From an uncultured Clostridium sp. (lineage in GTDB: Bacteria > Bacillota > Clostridia > Clostridiales > Clostridiaceae): 47,236 bases of DNA. Each line of letters opens with the position of its first letter. Within the stretch, counting starts at the first letter, position 1. Below the pieces are notes generated by a model. That model was not told where the DNA came from. It was given only the letters and a program-made list of their open reading frames with translations, and ran no database searches. A program made the translations under genes and the position numbers. Below, in pieces: positions 35,930 to 45,375 of this stretch. The DNA is taken from assembly GCF_947036855.1 (NCBI RefSeq), contig NZ_CAMQRY010000004.1, forward strand, positions 1 to 47,236, in the 5' to 3' direction.

Positions 35930-37048
35930 ATGAAGATTTCAATAGATGGCAGAGCATCAACTCTTTATAGAGGAACAGGTATAGGGAACTATACTTATCA
36001 ACTGCTAAACAATATAAATAATATAGATATAATAAATGAATATAACCTTTTTATCTCTGAAAATTCAGAACTTGATATTAATTTAAATTCTAATCTTAGA
36101 TTAACCTTTTCAGAAAAACTAATGAAAAAAAATTTTTGGAATGATATAAAAGAACCAAACAATATTGAACTTGATTCAAATATTTATCACACACCACAAA
36201 ATGGTATAGGTATTATAGAAAACATAGATGTCCCACAAATCATAACACTTCATGATATTATTCCACTTAAAATGCGTGAAACTGTTAGTGATAACTACTT
36301 AAAACTTTTTGATACTGAAATGCCTAAAATATTAGAAAACACAAGTGGGATTATAACTGTTTCTAATTTTTCTAAAGAAGATATTCATAAAACACTTGGA
36401 TTCCCACGTGATAAAATTTTTGTTACGCATCTAGCTGCTGAGAGCCAGTATAAAGTTCTTGATAAAGTTGCATGTAAAAAATTTATAAGTGATACTTATG
36501 GTATTTCAAATGATTATATTTTATATGTTGGAGGGTTTAGTCCTCGAAAAAATATAATAGGAATTATTGAAGCTTTTAGCCTTATCTATTCTAAACTTTC
36601 TAAAGATATAAAACTTGTTATAGTTGGCCATAAAGGAATTTCATATGAAATTTATAAAAACAAAGCAATAGAACTAGGTATTGAGTCTAAAGTTATTTTC
36701 ACAGGATTTATAGAAGTTAACCATATGCCTGCAATTTATAATGCTGCATCACTTCTTGTATATCCATCATTCTACGAAGGATTCGGACTTCCTCCACTTG
36801 AAGCTATGGCATCTGGTATACCTGTTATAACTTCAAATATAACATCTATTCCAGAGGTCGTAGAAGGTGCTGCTATACTTATAAATCCTTATGATTCAGA
36901 TGATATAGCAAGCAATATTTATAACATCCTTACTGATGAAAAATTCAAAAACATACTCATAGATAAAGGTTTAAAACAAGCCTCAAAATATAATTGGAGA
37001 AGTACTGCGATAGAGACTATACTTGCCTACTCTAAAATCGCAAAATAA
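35930..37048 (+). CDS. family-4 glycosyltransferase, CotSA-like
   Basis: The 372-residue GT-B enzyme starts with [24 protein letters not shown], the acceptor-side glycine-rich loop. It carries the retaining GT4 donor-site signature [20 protein letters not shown] (EX7E). In Bacillus subtilis the GT4 protein CotSA is a coat component next to cotS. A role in glycosylating coat or exosporium proteins or in making a spore-surface polysaccharide is therefore likely, but the sugar is unknown. GAAAGGA precedes the ATG. It is homologous to the second enzyme at 39942-41072 throughout. Confidence 0.9.
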   Translation: MKISIDGRASTLYRGTGIGNYTYQLLNNINNIDIINEYNLFISENSELDINLNSNLRLTFSEKLMKKNFWNDIKEPNNIELDSNIYHTPQNGIGIIENIDVPQIITLHDIIPLKMRETVSDNYLKLFDTEMPKILENTSGIITVSNFSKEDIHKTLGFPRDKIFVTHLAAESQYKVLDKVACKKFISDTYGISNDYILYVGGFSPRKNIIGIIEAFSLIYSKLSKDIKLVIVGHKGISYEIYKNKAIELGIESKVIFTGFIEVNHMPAIYNAASLLVYPSFYEGFGLPPLEAMASGIPVITSNITSIPEVVEGAAILINPYDSDDIASNIYNILTDEKFKNILIDKGLKQASKYNWRSTAIETILAYSKIAK

Positions 37049-37088
37049 AAAGTAGCTACTTTTAATAATTTTAAAAGTAGCTACTTTT
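37048..37088. terminator. bidirectional terminator between glycosyltransferase and cotS
   Basis: AAAAGTAGCTACTTTTAA (37048-37065) pairs with TTAAAAGTAGCTACTTTT (37071-37088): 18 bp, five-base loop. Each arm is itself a 16-base palindrome. It touches the stop codons of both converging genes. Confidence 0.85.
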
Positions 37089-38123
37089 CTAATTTGAATC
37101 ACGCTCTATTTTATTAAATAAAAGTTCTTTCTCTTTTCTATAAAGAATTTTATTTTCAAGTTTATTTAAGTAACTCTCATATCTCCAATCCTTTAATGCA
37201 AAATAATAATTTCTACTAATAGTATTAAAGTCACTTGGATATAATATTAGTATTTTCAATATCTCTATCTCATCTTCTGAAAGCCTCGAAATACTATTAT
37301 AATCACTTATTATTCCTTTATATACTTCATAACTGAAAGCATGCTTTTTAAGTGTTTTTATAGTAAAGTTAAAAACATCTAATATCCTAAGGTCAACATT
37401 TGAATAATCAAAATCTATAAAATTAACATACCCAGCATTTACTATCATATTATGATATGCAAGATCGTTATGGCATACAGTTATAATAGACTTATCTAAG
37501 CATAAACTTTTATATTTACTCTTTTCTAACTTTTCTACTGCAAGTTCCATAGAAATTATATTATAATCAACATTTGCTAAAAACATTTCATCAAATTCAT
37601 TCTTATACTTTTTAAGCTGTGCAAGTTTTTTACACTTATTAAGACTTACAATCCCTTCATTGAATCTTTCTGCTAAATTCCCAAGTGAAATTTTCTCCAT
37701 ACTTCTTTCACTTAGATTATTTAATACCCCTAGACCTGCTATATGAAGTTTTGCTATTGCTTTAGATGCTGCTTCTACATCTAAAGGATTATTTAAATTA
37801 CACTCAATTCCCTCAATCAAATCTAACAAAATATATTTACTTCCATTTCTCTCAACTAGATACCTTCCATCTTCAAACTTATTAATACTTAAAACACCCT
37901 CATACCCTTTTTTAAGATAATCTAAAAGTTCTGTTATAAAAGATAATTTTTCTTCATCATAATTAATTATTTTAAGTATTTTTTTACCTTCATCACAATC
38001 TAAAATAAAAATATTTCGTGTTGGCCACAAATCATTTATATTAAGTGATAATTCATTAAAAAATTCTACATCTAAATCATATTTACAAAGATATTTTGCA
38101 TCCCTATATTTAACCCTAATCAT
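37089..38123 (-). CDS. CotS-family spore coat protein (kinase-like fold), third gene of operon
   Basis: The protein is 344 residues of the CotS/CotI family. It has an N-lobe with GKKILKIINY-like DEGKKILKIINYDEEKLSFI, the helix IAKLHIAGLG, the catalytic loop VCHNDLAYHNMIV and metal motif FIDFDYSNVD. All catalytic residues of the fold are kept, although sequence is quite diverged from the neighbours. AGGAGGGG lies before the ATG. It is 9 bases downstream of the truncated paralogue at 38133-38816 and ends at the shared terminator. Confidence 0.85.
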   Translation of the reverse strand: MIRVKYRDAKYLCKYDLDVEFFNELSLNINDLWPTRNIFILDCDEGKKILKIINYDEEKLSFITELLDYLKKGYEGVLSINKFEDGRYLVERNGSKYILLDLIEGIECNLNNPLDVEAASKAIAKLHIAGLGVLNNLSERSMEKISLGNLAERFNEGIVSLNKCKKLAQLKKYKNEFDEMFLANVDYNIISMELAVEKLEKSKYKSLCLDKSIITVCHNDLAYHNMIVNAGYVNFIDFDYSNVDLRILDVFNFTIKTLKKHAFSYEVYKGIISDYNSISRLSEDEIEILKILILYPSDFNTISRNYYFALKDWRYESYLNKLENKILYRKEKELLFNKIERDSN

Positions 38124-38132
38124 AATCCCCTC

Positions 38133-38816
38133 CTAAAAAACACTATAACGCTCTTTAATCTTTAATATATTTTCTCTTATCTTTTCTTCATCTTTAAAAT
38201 CTCTAAGATAACAATTAGAAATATACACTAAAATATTTGTTGGAAATGCTAAAGTAGATTTTATATATCGCCTACTTATATCTGATAAATCTTCTTTTAA
38301 AAGAAATTCTTCTATCATATCAGTTCTATCATTTTCTAGTTTTTTATGTGCAGTTCTTCTCAAAAGCTTTATTAAATCATCCTCAACCATTCCAAATCTA
38401 ATTTTACTAACATCACAAACAAAAATCTTATCATCTCTATTCTCAATATTAGGATATACTTTTCCAAGCGTTATCTCTGAATTTTTGTAAGCTCTTTCTA
38501 TAAGAGATATAAACTCCTCATCTGAAATATATTCAATGCATTCCCTTGAGTATTTAATAAGCTCACTTAAATCTATTGATACCTCACTTGAAAATTCTAT
38601 AACTCTTCTAAGTAAGATTTTCTGTTCACTTCTAATTCTTCCAGCCTCACTTATAAGACCAATAGTATAATTTTTCTTTCCCTTAAGACTGTTATGAAAT
38701 CTTGAAATACAATCAATACTATTATAGATATCAAACTTTTCCCTAGTTTCTTCTTTCGTAGATATATATATATCCTCACTTAGAAGAAATTTTTGTAGTA
38801 AATCTTCTCTTCTCAT
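38133..38816 (-). CDS. truncated, degenerate CotS-like pseudokinase
   Basis: This 227-residue protein seems to match only the C-terminal two thirds of CotS proteins. CISRFHNSLKG corresponds to the LARLHNASKGY helix, IFVCDVSKIRFGMVEDDLIKLLRR to the metal-binding IDFDYC region, and STLAFPTNILVYISNCYL to the late FPQRYWRLA helix. The N-lobe is absent, and the catalytic HxDxxxxN loop is replaced by GKVYPNIENR, so phosphotransfer is not expected. It has AAAGGAG at a rather long 13 bases before the ATG, an intact frame and tight spacing to both cotS neighbours. It therefore looks like a maintained scaffold or partner rather than debris. The homology call is by pattern and moderate. Confidence 0.65.
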   Translation of the reverse strand: MRREDLLQKFLLSEDIYISTKEETREKFDIYNSIDCISRFHNSLKGKKNYTIGLISEAGRIRSEQKILLRRVIEFSSEVSIDLSELIKYSRECIEYISDEEFISLIERAYKNSEITLGKVYPNIENRDDKIFVCDVSKIRFGMVEDDLIKLLRRTAHKKLENDRTDMIEEFLLKEDLSDISRRYIKSTLAFPTNILVYISNCYLRDFKDEEKIRENILKIKERYSVF

Positions 38817-38822
38817 AGAAAA

Positions 38823-39818
38823 TTACTTACTCCTTTCCTCAAGTGCTATAAGAAAATCATTTCTATTTTCTCTATCACTAATATAATTTGTTAGTCTTCC
38901 AAGAAATCTTTCCTCACTCCAAGATAACTGTTCCCAGTAATATTGAAGTCCAACTTGCCAAAAATCTTGTGGGAACTTCAAAAATCCAAGCATAATTTTC
39001 TCTTCTTCTTTTGTAACTTCTCCATAAGCATCTGTTATCAACTCATACTTCTCTATTTCCCAATTACCATTTCTCATTGCTCTCATACAAAGACTCGCTA
39101 AATCATGCAAATGTGAATCAAGAATACAGTAATCAAAATCAATTATATTAACTTCCTCATCATTTCCAATTAATATATTGTGATGTGCTAAATCATGATG
39201 ACAAAAACTAAGGTTCATTACTTCCTTATTCATATAATCAATATAATTACTCTCCCTAATTTTTAAAATAGCCTCTTCTCCTTTTTTAACTTCCTCATCA
39301 ATCACACTAAGGTATAACTCATCAAATTTTGATTTTTGAGCCTTTTGACCTATTCTTTTTTTAAAATCTAAAATTTCTGATATTCTAGTTTCAAAAACTG
39401 TGTCCCAAGTTCCCCATCCAACTCTAGGCTTCATAGATTCATTTAAAACAAATCCCTTGCTAAAGCTATGTAGTTCTTTAACCTTTTTAGCTGTCTTTAA
39501 AAGTTCATCATCATTCTCATAACTTACTTCTTTTACATCCATCCATTCAGTTAAATAAGCGTAACAATCATCAAACTTTATATAATCTTTATGATTTTTA
39601 TTTCTAATTATTTTAGGTGTATTCTTAAAACCTGATTTTTCTAAATGTTTTATTGCAGATACAATAAAATTAAAATGATCAAACTCATATTTTATTACCT
39701 TCAAACAATACTCTCTAAAACCTGCTGTTACTTTATAAACATTTTTCTTCTTACTAATTTTGCTTACCGTTATTCTATAGTTATCTTGAACTAATCTTTT
39801 AACCATTTCAAAATCCAT
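38823..39818 (-). CDS. CotS-family spore coat protein (kinase-like fold), first gene of operon
   Basis: The protein is 331 residues from the ATG at 39818 (TAGGAGGT six bases upstream; an ATG seven codons earlier lacks a site). N-lobe strands YKVTAGFREYCLKVIKYEF, helix VKELHSFSKGF, catalytic loop SFCHHDLAHHNILI and metal motif IIDFDYCILDSH are present, as is the late FPQDFWQVGLQYYWE helix typical of CotS. It leads a three-gene unit of CotS relatives and diverges from the second glycosyltransferase, repeating the arrangement of the first module. Confidence 0.88.
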   Translation of the reverse strand: MDFEMVKRLVQDNYRITVSKISKKKNVYKVTAGFREYCLKVIKYEFDHFNFIVSAIKHLEKSGFKNTPKIIRNKNHKDYIKFDDCYAYLTEWMDVKEVSYENDDELLKTAKKVKELHSFSKGFVLNESMKPRVGWGTWDTVFETRISEILDFKKRIGQKAQKSKFDELYLSVIDEEVKKGEEAILKIRESNYIDYMNKEVMNLSFCHHDLAHHNILIGNDEEVNIIDFDYCILDSHLHDLASLCMRAMRNGNWEIEKYELITDAYGEVTKEEEKIMLGFLKFPQDFWQVGLQYYWEQLSWSEERFLGRLTNYISDRENRNDFLIALEERSK

Positions 39819-39941
39819 GAGATAACCTCCTAAAAACAATTTATTTCATTATATGTGCAAAATTCTACCTTGTTACATTCACACTTAAAGGACTTTAATA
39901 ATATTATTAATATTATAAGTAAGATGGGAAGTGAACACTTT

Positions 39942-41072
39942 ATGAAAATACTTATTGATTCAAGAGGTGCTAGCTGGTATAGAGGAACTGGAATTGGCAC
40001 TTATACTCATAACCTTTTAAATGGACTTGTATCTATTGATAAAACAAATGAATATCATTTATTTTGCTCAGGACCAAATTATAAAGATTACCAAAGTGAA
40101 AATACAAAAATACTTATGTGCTCAAAAAAACATAAAACTTTTTTTGAAGAATTTTATATGCCAAAATATGCGAATGATAAAAATATTAACATATTCCATA
40201 TACCTCAAAATGGTATAGGACTATCTGATAACCAAAATACATTAAACATAGCAACAATACATGACCTTATACCATATGTTCTACCTGAAACAACAGGACC
40301 TGGTTACCTTAAAAACTTTATAAAAAAAGTTCCACACATAATAGAAGCTTGTGATGGAATACTTACTGTTTCAGAATACTCTAAAAGAGATATCTTAAAA
40401 TTTTTCCCAAGCTTTCCAAGTGAGAGAATCTTTGTAACACCACTTGCTGCAAATTCTGAATATAAACTTTCCAATAAAATTATGGACTTAAAATCTGTGC
40501 AGGAGAGGTTTAATTTCACTGGTGATTATATAATGTATATTGGTGGTTTTAGTCCTAGAAAGAATGTACAAGGACTTATAGAAAGCTTTGATAGAATCTT
40601 AAAAAAATTAAACTCTAATACTAAATTACTAATTGTTGGTGGACTAAGAGGTGAAGGACTTAGACTACAAGAACTTGCTTCTAAACTTAAAAATAAAGAT
40701 AATATTATTTTCACAGGATTTCTTGAAGAAGAATACCTTCCAACAATATATAGTGCCTGTACTTTATTTGTATATCCATCATTCTATGAAGGATTTGGAC
40801 TTCCACCACTAGAAGCAATGAGCTGTGGAACTCCTGTACTTGCATCTAATCTAACATCAATACCTGAAGTTGTGAAAATAAAAGACTTACTATTTAATCC
40901 AACCGATAGTAATGATTTAGAAGATAAACTAATAAATCTATTAAATAATAATTCCCTTAGAGAAACTTATGCTAAAACTTGCTTTGAACTTTCAAAAAAC
41001 TTTTCTTGGGAGAATACAGCTAAAACAACACTTGATGCTTACGCTCAAATTTATAAACTTGGTAAAAAATAA
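39942..41072 (+). CDS. family-4 glycosyltransferase, CotSA-like (second copy)
   Basis: The 376-residue paralogue of the enzyme at 35930-37048 shares [20 protein letters not shown] at the N-terminus, [31 protein letters not shown] and the EX7E segment [20 protein letters not shown]. It probably acts on the spore surface with its CotS partners. The ATG at 39942 fits the paralogue's start and follows a weak GGAAGTGA; the frame is open for 29 more codons upstream, but those codons resemble nothing and overlap the divergent promoter region. It ends in a strong terminator. Confidence 0.9.
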   Translation: MKILIDSRGASWYRGTGIGTYTHNLLNGLVSIDKTNEYHLFCSGPNYKDYQSENTKILMCSKKHKTFFEEFYMPKYANDKNINIFHIPQNGIGLSDNQNTLNIATIHDLIPYVLPETTGPGYLKNFIKKVPHIIEACDGILTVSEYSKRDILKFFPSFPSERIFVTPLAANSEYKLSNKIMDLKSVQERFNFTGDYIMYIGGFSPRKNVQGLIESFDRILKKLNSNTKLLIVGGLRGEGLRLQELASKLKNKDNIIFTGFLEEEYLPTIYSACTLFVYPSFYEGFGLPPLEAMSCGTPVLASNLTSIPEVVKIKDLLFNPTDSNDLEDKLINLLNNNSLRETYAKTCFELSKNFSWENTAKTTLDAYAQIYKLGKK

Positions 41073-41073
41073 G

Positions 41074-41109
41074 AAAGCTCAACAACATTTTGAAGTGTTG
41101 TTGAGCTTT
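41074..41109. terminator. intrinsic terminator after the second glycosyltransferase
   Basis: AAAGCTCAACAACA and TGTTGTTGAGCTTT form a perfect 14-bp stem followed by T-rich sequence on the plus strand. It may also stop eutH transcription from the other side. Confidence 0.9.
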
Positions 41110-41122
41110 TTCATGTTTAAAA

Positions 41123-42208
41123 CTATACATTATTATATACTTTTTTCTTTGAACTCATAAGTATAACCATCAAAATTGCACAAATTCCTGCAAGTAATTT
41201 TGAGATAATATACACACCTATATAATCTGGAACTTCTGATGCAACAAACCCAAGTTGCCCACCTAAAACAAATGCTCCACTCACACTAAAAGCACTACAC
41301 ATTATTTTCCCCTTATCATCTAAATTCTCAAAGTTTTGAAAAATAATTATATTACTAATCATTCCTGCAAAAATACTAATAACAGAATCATTATTAACTC
41401 CTAAAAGTTTTGCTATTCCTGAAAATATTTTCCCAAAGAATCTAGTTATAACTTCTAAAAATGGATAAGCCCCTGCTAAAAATATACCAATCTTTCCAGC
41501 AACAGAAAGTGCATCATTTATAGGAATCATACCTTTAATTAACTCTACACCAAGAATTGAATTAATCCCCATAAGCATAAGCGCTATAAGACTTATCATA
41601 AGTATTCCCCTAGAAAAATATGAAAATATCTTTTGAGTAATATGCTCATATTTAAGTATACCTACAATCAAAATTCCAGTTAAAATAAATAAAGGAATTA
41701 AATTTACAACCAGACTTTTTAAATCTACACCTAAATATATCCCAGCAAATAATGGAGCAATAGGCATAGTTGCAATTCCATAAATCATTCCCTTAGTTAA
41801 GAAACTTGAACTTTCTTTTTTAACAAGACCAAGTGCTAAAGGAACTGAAAAACTAAGAGTTGCCCCAAGTGTTGATGCAATAATAACTCCTGAAACTATG
41901 TACATTTCTTCACTGCTTGAAATCTCACTACTTATCCCAAGTGCCCCCATATCAATAGCTAAAAACATAGATGGGAAAACTGAAACGTCCATACCAAATT
42001 TTTCACCAATCGGAACAAAGATATTTCTTAAAACTTTACCTATGATAGGTGATATAGCATAAATACCCGTCATAGATAAAACTAAAAGCCCTATTGATTC
42101 TATCCCCTCTTTAAACTTTTCACCAAGACCAAACTTATTTCCTAAAATATAATCTACTCCACCCATAAGAAAAAAAATACACATAATAACTAAAATCAAC
42201 TTTTCCAT
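41123..42208 (-). CDS. eutH: EutH-family ethanolamine transporter
   Basis: The 361-residue membrane protein has about 10-11 hydrophobic helices. The sequence follows EutH: an N-terminal GGVDYILGNKFGLGEKFKEG, then FPSMFLAIDMGALG and a late ISNIIIFQNFENLDDKGK segment. EutH helps take up ethanolamine at low pH or concentration. No other eut genes (eutBC, eutDEMN) are in the window, so here it is a lone importer paired with a GNAT acetyltransferase 24 bases upstream. Substrate assignment is by family only. A weak AAAGG lies before the ATG. Confidence 0.85.
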   Translation of the reverse strand: MEKLILVIMCIFFLMGGVDYILGNKFGLGEKFKEGIESIGLLVLSMTGIYAISPIIGKVLRNIFVPIGEKFGMDVSVFPSMFLAIDMGALGISSEISSSEEMYIVSGVIIASTLGATLSFSVPLALGLVKKESSSFLTKGMIYGIATMPIAPLFAGIYLGVDLKSLVVNLIPLFILTGILIVGILKYEHITQKIFSYFSRGILMISLIALMLMGINSILGVELIKGMIPINDALSVAGKIGIFLAGAYPFLEVITRFFGKIFSGIAKLLGVNNDSVISIFAGMISNIIIFQNFENLDDKGKIMCSAFSVSGAFVLGGQLGFVASEVPDYIGVYIISKLLAGICAILMVILMSSKKKVYNNV

Positions 42209-42232
42209 ACCACACTAACCTTTCAACTTAAC

Positions 42233-42793
42233 TTAAACTTTTACTCTCGCAAATATATAACAATCCATATAAACGTCAAATTCTTCATTATAAAGATAAT
42301 CATTTCTTTCACCTTCTATAACAAAAGAAACTGTATTATAAACATCTATATGTGGTATATTTTCTACGTTAATATTTGCCTCTATCCTATTAAACAAATA
42401 AATATTTATTAGTTCCTCTGTTACAACAAACATAGCCTCTTCCATAATTCCCTTATTTATATTCTCTTCTTTAAGTGCAAAAGCTATTTCCCCCTTACTA
42501 CTAAGTTCTGATATCTCTGATAAGTTTATAATTCCCATACACTCACCTGTTGTCTTATCCTCAACAACCCAAAGAATAGATTCACTATTATAATAACTCT
42601 CCCTAACTCCAAAAATTAAATCCTTAGAATCAGCTCTATTTTCAATATACGGAACATTATTATACATATGCAAAAATTGATTATCATAAATTTCTTTAAT
42701 ATCTAAATAGTCACAATCTTTAACTTCTCTAATAAAAAACTTCTCACTCTCCATAGTAGGAAAGCATAAAAATAAATTTGTACTTATTGGCAT
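42233..42793 (-). CDS. GNAT-family N-acetyltransferase
   Basis: The 186-residue protein resembles RimJ/RimL-type acetyltransferases: FFIREVKDCDYLDIKEIYDN at the start, then WVVEDKTTGECMGIINLSEI and IAFALKEENINKGIMEEAM, where acetyl-CoA would bind, and NVENIPHIDVYNTVSFVIEG near the end. The usual Q/RxxGxG/A pattern is poorly kept (NINKGIMEEA), so activity is uncertain. The acceptor is unknown; protein N-termini, small amines or antibiotics are all possible. AGAGGAG is 11 bases before the ATG, a slightly long spacing. It leads a two-gene unit with eutH. Confidence 0.75.
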   Translation of the reverse strand: MPISTNLFLCFPTMESEKFFIREVKDCDYLDIKEIYDNQFLHMYNNVPYIENRADSKDLIFGVRESYYNSESILWVVEDKTTGECMGIINLSEISELSSKGEIAFALKEENINKGIMEEAMFVVTEELINIYLFNRIEANINVENIPHIDVYNTVSFVIEGERNDYLYNEEFDVYMDCYIFARVKV

Positions 42794-42861
42794 AAATTTA
42801 TCATCTCCTCTTAATTTCCTACTATTAAAATATGTAATTTTATATTTAAAGTTGCAAAAAA

Positions 42862-42887
42862 AGTGTACTAAGAATCCCTAGCACACT
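42862..42887 (-). terminator. terminator of the PTS/amino-sugar operon
   Basis: On the minus strand AGTGTGCTAGG pairs with CTTAGTACACT through 11 bp including two G-U pairs, followed by seven T. It lies directly after the GH4 gene. Confidence 0.85.
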
Positions 42888-42893
42888 AATATT

Positions 42894-44231
42894 TTAACTA
42901 TTCTTTTTTTCAAAATACTTTTTGAAAGTTGGTAAATATTCTTTATGAGCTTCTAAAAGTTCATCTAAAACAATTTTTGCAACTTTATCAGATGAAGTAA
43001 GTGGATTTCCTGCAAGTGCAAGCAATGCCTTACCATAATTCCCCTCAACTGCTGCTTCAACACTTAATCTTTCAAAAGTTTTGATTTGCTGAACAAGTCC
43101 ATTAACTCCTACTGGAAGTTTACCTACAACTATAGGCTTTGGACCATCCTTTGTAATAATACATGAAATCTCAACAACTGAATCATTTGAAATACCTTGA
43201 ATTGCTCCATTATTTCTAGTATCAACTGGTTGAATATCTCTTGTATCATTATAAATTGAAGTTATAAGTCTACAAGCTGCATCACTATAATAAGACCCAC
43301 CTCTTTTTTCAAGTTGTGGTGGCTTAATAGTTAGATTTTCATCTTTGTAAAGTTCAAATAATTCTTTTTCAATTTCCTTTACAAATTCTCCTCTTGCTTT
43401 ACCCTTTTTAAACTCATCAATTTCATCTTTTAACATTTCTTCTTTTTGATAATAATATTTATGATAAGGACAAGGCATAACACCAAGCGCTCTTATAAAC
43501 TCTGCATCCCATTCAAAATCTTTAATATTCTTAACAATCTGTCCTAGCTTACCCTGTGCAATCCCCTCAATAACTTCGGCTTTTACACTCTTTCCATCTA
43601 CATACATATCCATTCCATAAACCATATGATTAAGACCTGCAAAATCAACTCTAACTCTGCTATGGTCAACATCCATAATACTTGCTACAGCCTTTTCCAT
43701 TCCAATTGGAACATTGCAAAGACCTATAACTTTTTTATTAATACCATATCTAACAAGAGCTTCTGTAACCATTCCTGCTGGATTAGTAAAGTTTATCATC
43801 CAAGCATTTGGGCAAAGTTCTGCCATATCTTTATCAATATCAAGAATAACAGGAATAGTTCTAAATGCTTTAAGCATTCCACCAGCTCCATTAGTTTCCT
43901 GACCAATCATTCCATGAGATAATGGAATACTCTCATCTTTAATTCTTGCATCTAAAAGTCCAACTCTAAGTTGAGTTGTAACAAAATCTGCATCCTTTAA
44001 AGCTTCTCTTCTATCAAGAGTTAAATGAATCTCCATAGGAACTCCAGCTTTTTTAACCATTCTCTTTGCAAGTGCTCCAACAATTTCAAGCTTTTCTCTT
44101 CCCTCTTCTATATCAACAAGCCAAAGTTCTTTTATTGGAAGAACATCATATCTTTTTATAAATCCCTCAACAAGTTCAGGTGTATATGATGAACCGCCCC
44201 CAATTGTAACTATCTTAATGCTATTTTTCAT
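42894..44231 (-). CDS. GH4 6-phospho-beta-glycosidase (ChbF/CelF/LicH type)
   Basis: This NAD-dependent family-4 glycosidase cleaves PTS-imported 6-phospho-disaccharides by an oxidation-elimination mechanism. It is 445 residues and full length. The NAD-binding VTIGGGSSYTPELVEG opens the protein. Metal-binding Cys172 is in GLCNVPIGM and His202 in AGLNHMVYG; RVGLLDARIKDE and PLSHGMIGQETNGAGG are typical. Overall sequence is close to Escherichia coli ChbF, which acts on chitobiose-6-P, so amino-sugar substrates are possible as well as cellobiose-6-P. It is the last gene of the operon, 21 bases after the MupG-like gene; GTGGGG precedes the ATG. Confidence 0.93.
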   Translation of the reverse strand: MKNSIKIVTIGGGSSYTPELVEGFIKRYDVLPIKELWLVDIEEGREKLEIVGALAKRMVKKAGVPMEIHLTLDRREALKDADFVTTQLRVGLLDARIKDESIPLSHGMIGQETNGAGGMLKAFRTIPVILDIDKDMAELCPNAWMINFTNPAGMVTEALVRYGINKKVIGLCNVPIGMEKAVASIMDVDHSRVRVDFAGLNHMVYGMDMYVDGKSVKAEVIEGIAQGKLGQIVKNIKDFEWDAEFIRALGVMPCPYHKYYYQKEEMLKDEIDEFKKGKARGEFVKEIEKELFELYKDENLTIKPPQLEKRGGSYYSDAACRLITSIYNDTRDIQPVDTRNNGAIQGISNDSVVEISCIITKDGPKPIVVGKLPVGVNGLVQQIKTFERLSVEAAVEGNYGKALLALAGNPLTSSDKVAKIVLDELLEAHKEYLPTFKKYFEKKNS

Positions 44232-44252
44232 TTATTTTACCCCACTAACTAC

Positions 44253-45341
44253 TTACTTAAGTTTAAAACCGAATTTACTCCAAGGCTGAATATAATCAAG
44301 AAGGAAAATTTCTTCTTCTACAATATGCCCTACAACATTAGTTTTACCATGATTCTTCATATCTTTTAATGCAACTTGAAGTTCACCTGCATATCTTGAA
44401 TATAAGTCTGAATCTATTAATATGTCCCCTCTTTTAATATCTGGTGTATTATAAGGTGGGAAAGCTGTTCCTTTGTACTTAACTCTACTTTGAGTACTTC
44501 TAGCCATATATTCTGAGTTATCTCCTCTATTATAGTGGAACTCATCTAAAACTATAATCTTCTCTGTTTCATTAATTTCATCCTCAAGTTCTACAGTGAA
44601 CTCAAGCATTTCTTTATTTAATTCACTTAAAGCTTTTAATTCTTCTTCGCTTGCAAATGAATTAGCTATTATAACATCATCAATCATCTCTGTAGCAAAT
44701 AAATGTTTAGCTTGTACAATTATAGACATATCTCTATGCTCTTCTAAAGTACATAATCCTTCTGAAACTGGCCATGGACCAAATTTAGCTGTTGGTGAGT
44801 TAACAAAAGCAGCAGTTTTAACTCCAAATCCTTTAAATTGCTCACTACACTTTATAAAGTGGTCATATGATAATCCTGTATAAACATGTGGGTAAAAATT
44901 ATGACACCCATAAATATTTTGAAGATTAGCCTTATATGAAAGTATATTATCAACATACTTAGTACCATTACTAACATTAAGTTCTATCTTTAATCCATGC
45001 TTATTATAAGACATTATTGCCTCTTCACTTCCACTAAACCCCATATCAAGTCTAATTCCTGAAAGCCCCATATCCTTAAATACTTTTAAATCTGTAATTG
45101 ATGCTCCAAGTGTATTAAAAACTGTTGGATCAAGGTCAGCTATAACTTCCATTCCATGTTTATTCGCAACATCAACCATTGCCTTAAACTCTGCAACTAT
45201 TTCTTCTACTTCCTTATCAGCAGCTGATAAAAGACATGTAAATATTCTTTCGAACCCATATTTTGCAGCAAGTTCTATATACTCTATATTTTCCTCAATA
45301 GATGTGTGGTTTGGATATACTGATATACCAAGTCTTTTCAT
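44253..45341 (-). CDS. mupG: MupG-like 6-phospho-N-acetylmuramidase (DUF871)
   Basis: The 362-residue protein belongs to the DUF871 family, whose characterised member MupG of Staphylococcus aureus hydrolyses MurNAc-6-P-GlcNAc to MurNAc-6-P and GlcNAc. Features: TIM-barrel N-terminal part starting LGISVYPNHTSIEENIEYI, the segment EVIADLDPTVFNTLG, GIRLDMGFSG, FYPHVYTGLSYDHF, and a C-terminal cyclophilin-like part with GDILIDSDLYSRYAGELQVA. It sits between a sugar kinase and a GH4 hydrolase in a PTS operon, which suits a disaccharide-phosphate hydrolase. No murQ etherase is in the window, so the muramyl substrate is unconfirmed. Confidence 0.85.
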   Translation of the reverse strand: MKRLGISVYPNHTSIEENIEYIELAAKYGFERIFTCLLSAADKEVEEIVAEFKAMVDVANKHGMEVIADLDPTVFNTLGASITDLKVFKDMGLSGIRLDMGFSGSEEAIMSYNKHGLKIELNVSNGTKYVDNILSYKANLQNIYGCHNFYPHVYTGLSYDHFIKCSEQFKGFGVKTAAFVNSPTAKFGPWPVSEGLCTLEEHRDMSIIVQAKHLFATEMIDDVIIANSFASEEELKALSELNKEMLEFTVELEDEINETEKIIVLDEFHYNRGDNSEYMARSTQSRVKYKGTAFPPYNTPDIKRGDILIDSDLYSRYAGELQVALKDMKNHGKTNVVGHIVEEEIFLLDYIQPWSKFGFKLK

Positions 45342-45375
45342 TTCTAAATCCCCCTAAAATAAATATATTTATATA

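Noticed and set aside
38133-38816. fragment of a broken cotS gene
   Set aside because: No matching N-terminal part lies upstream, and the frame, stop and spacing to both neighbours are orderly.
39855-39941. N-terminal extension of the second glycosyltransferase
   Set aside because: The paralogue starts at the equivalent of 39942, the added residues resemble nothing, and the region is needed for the divergent cotS promoter.
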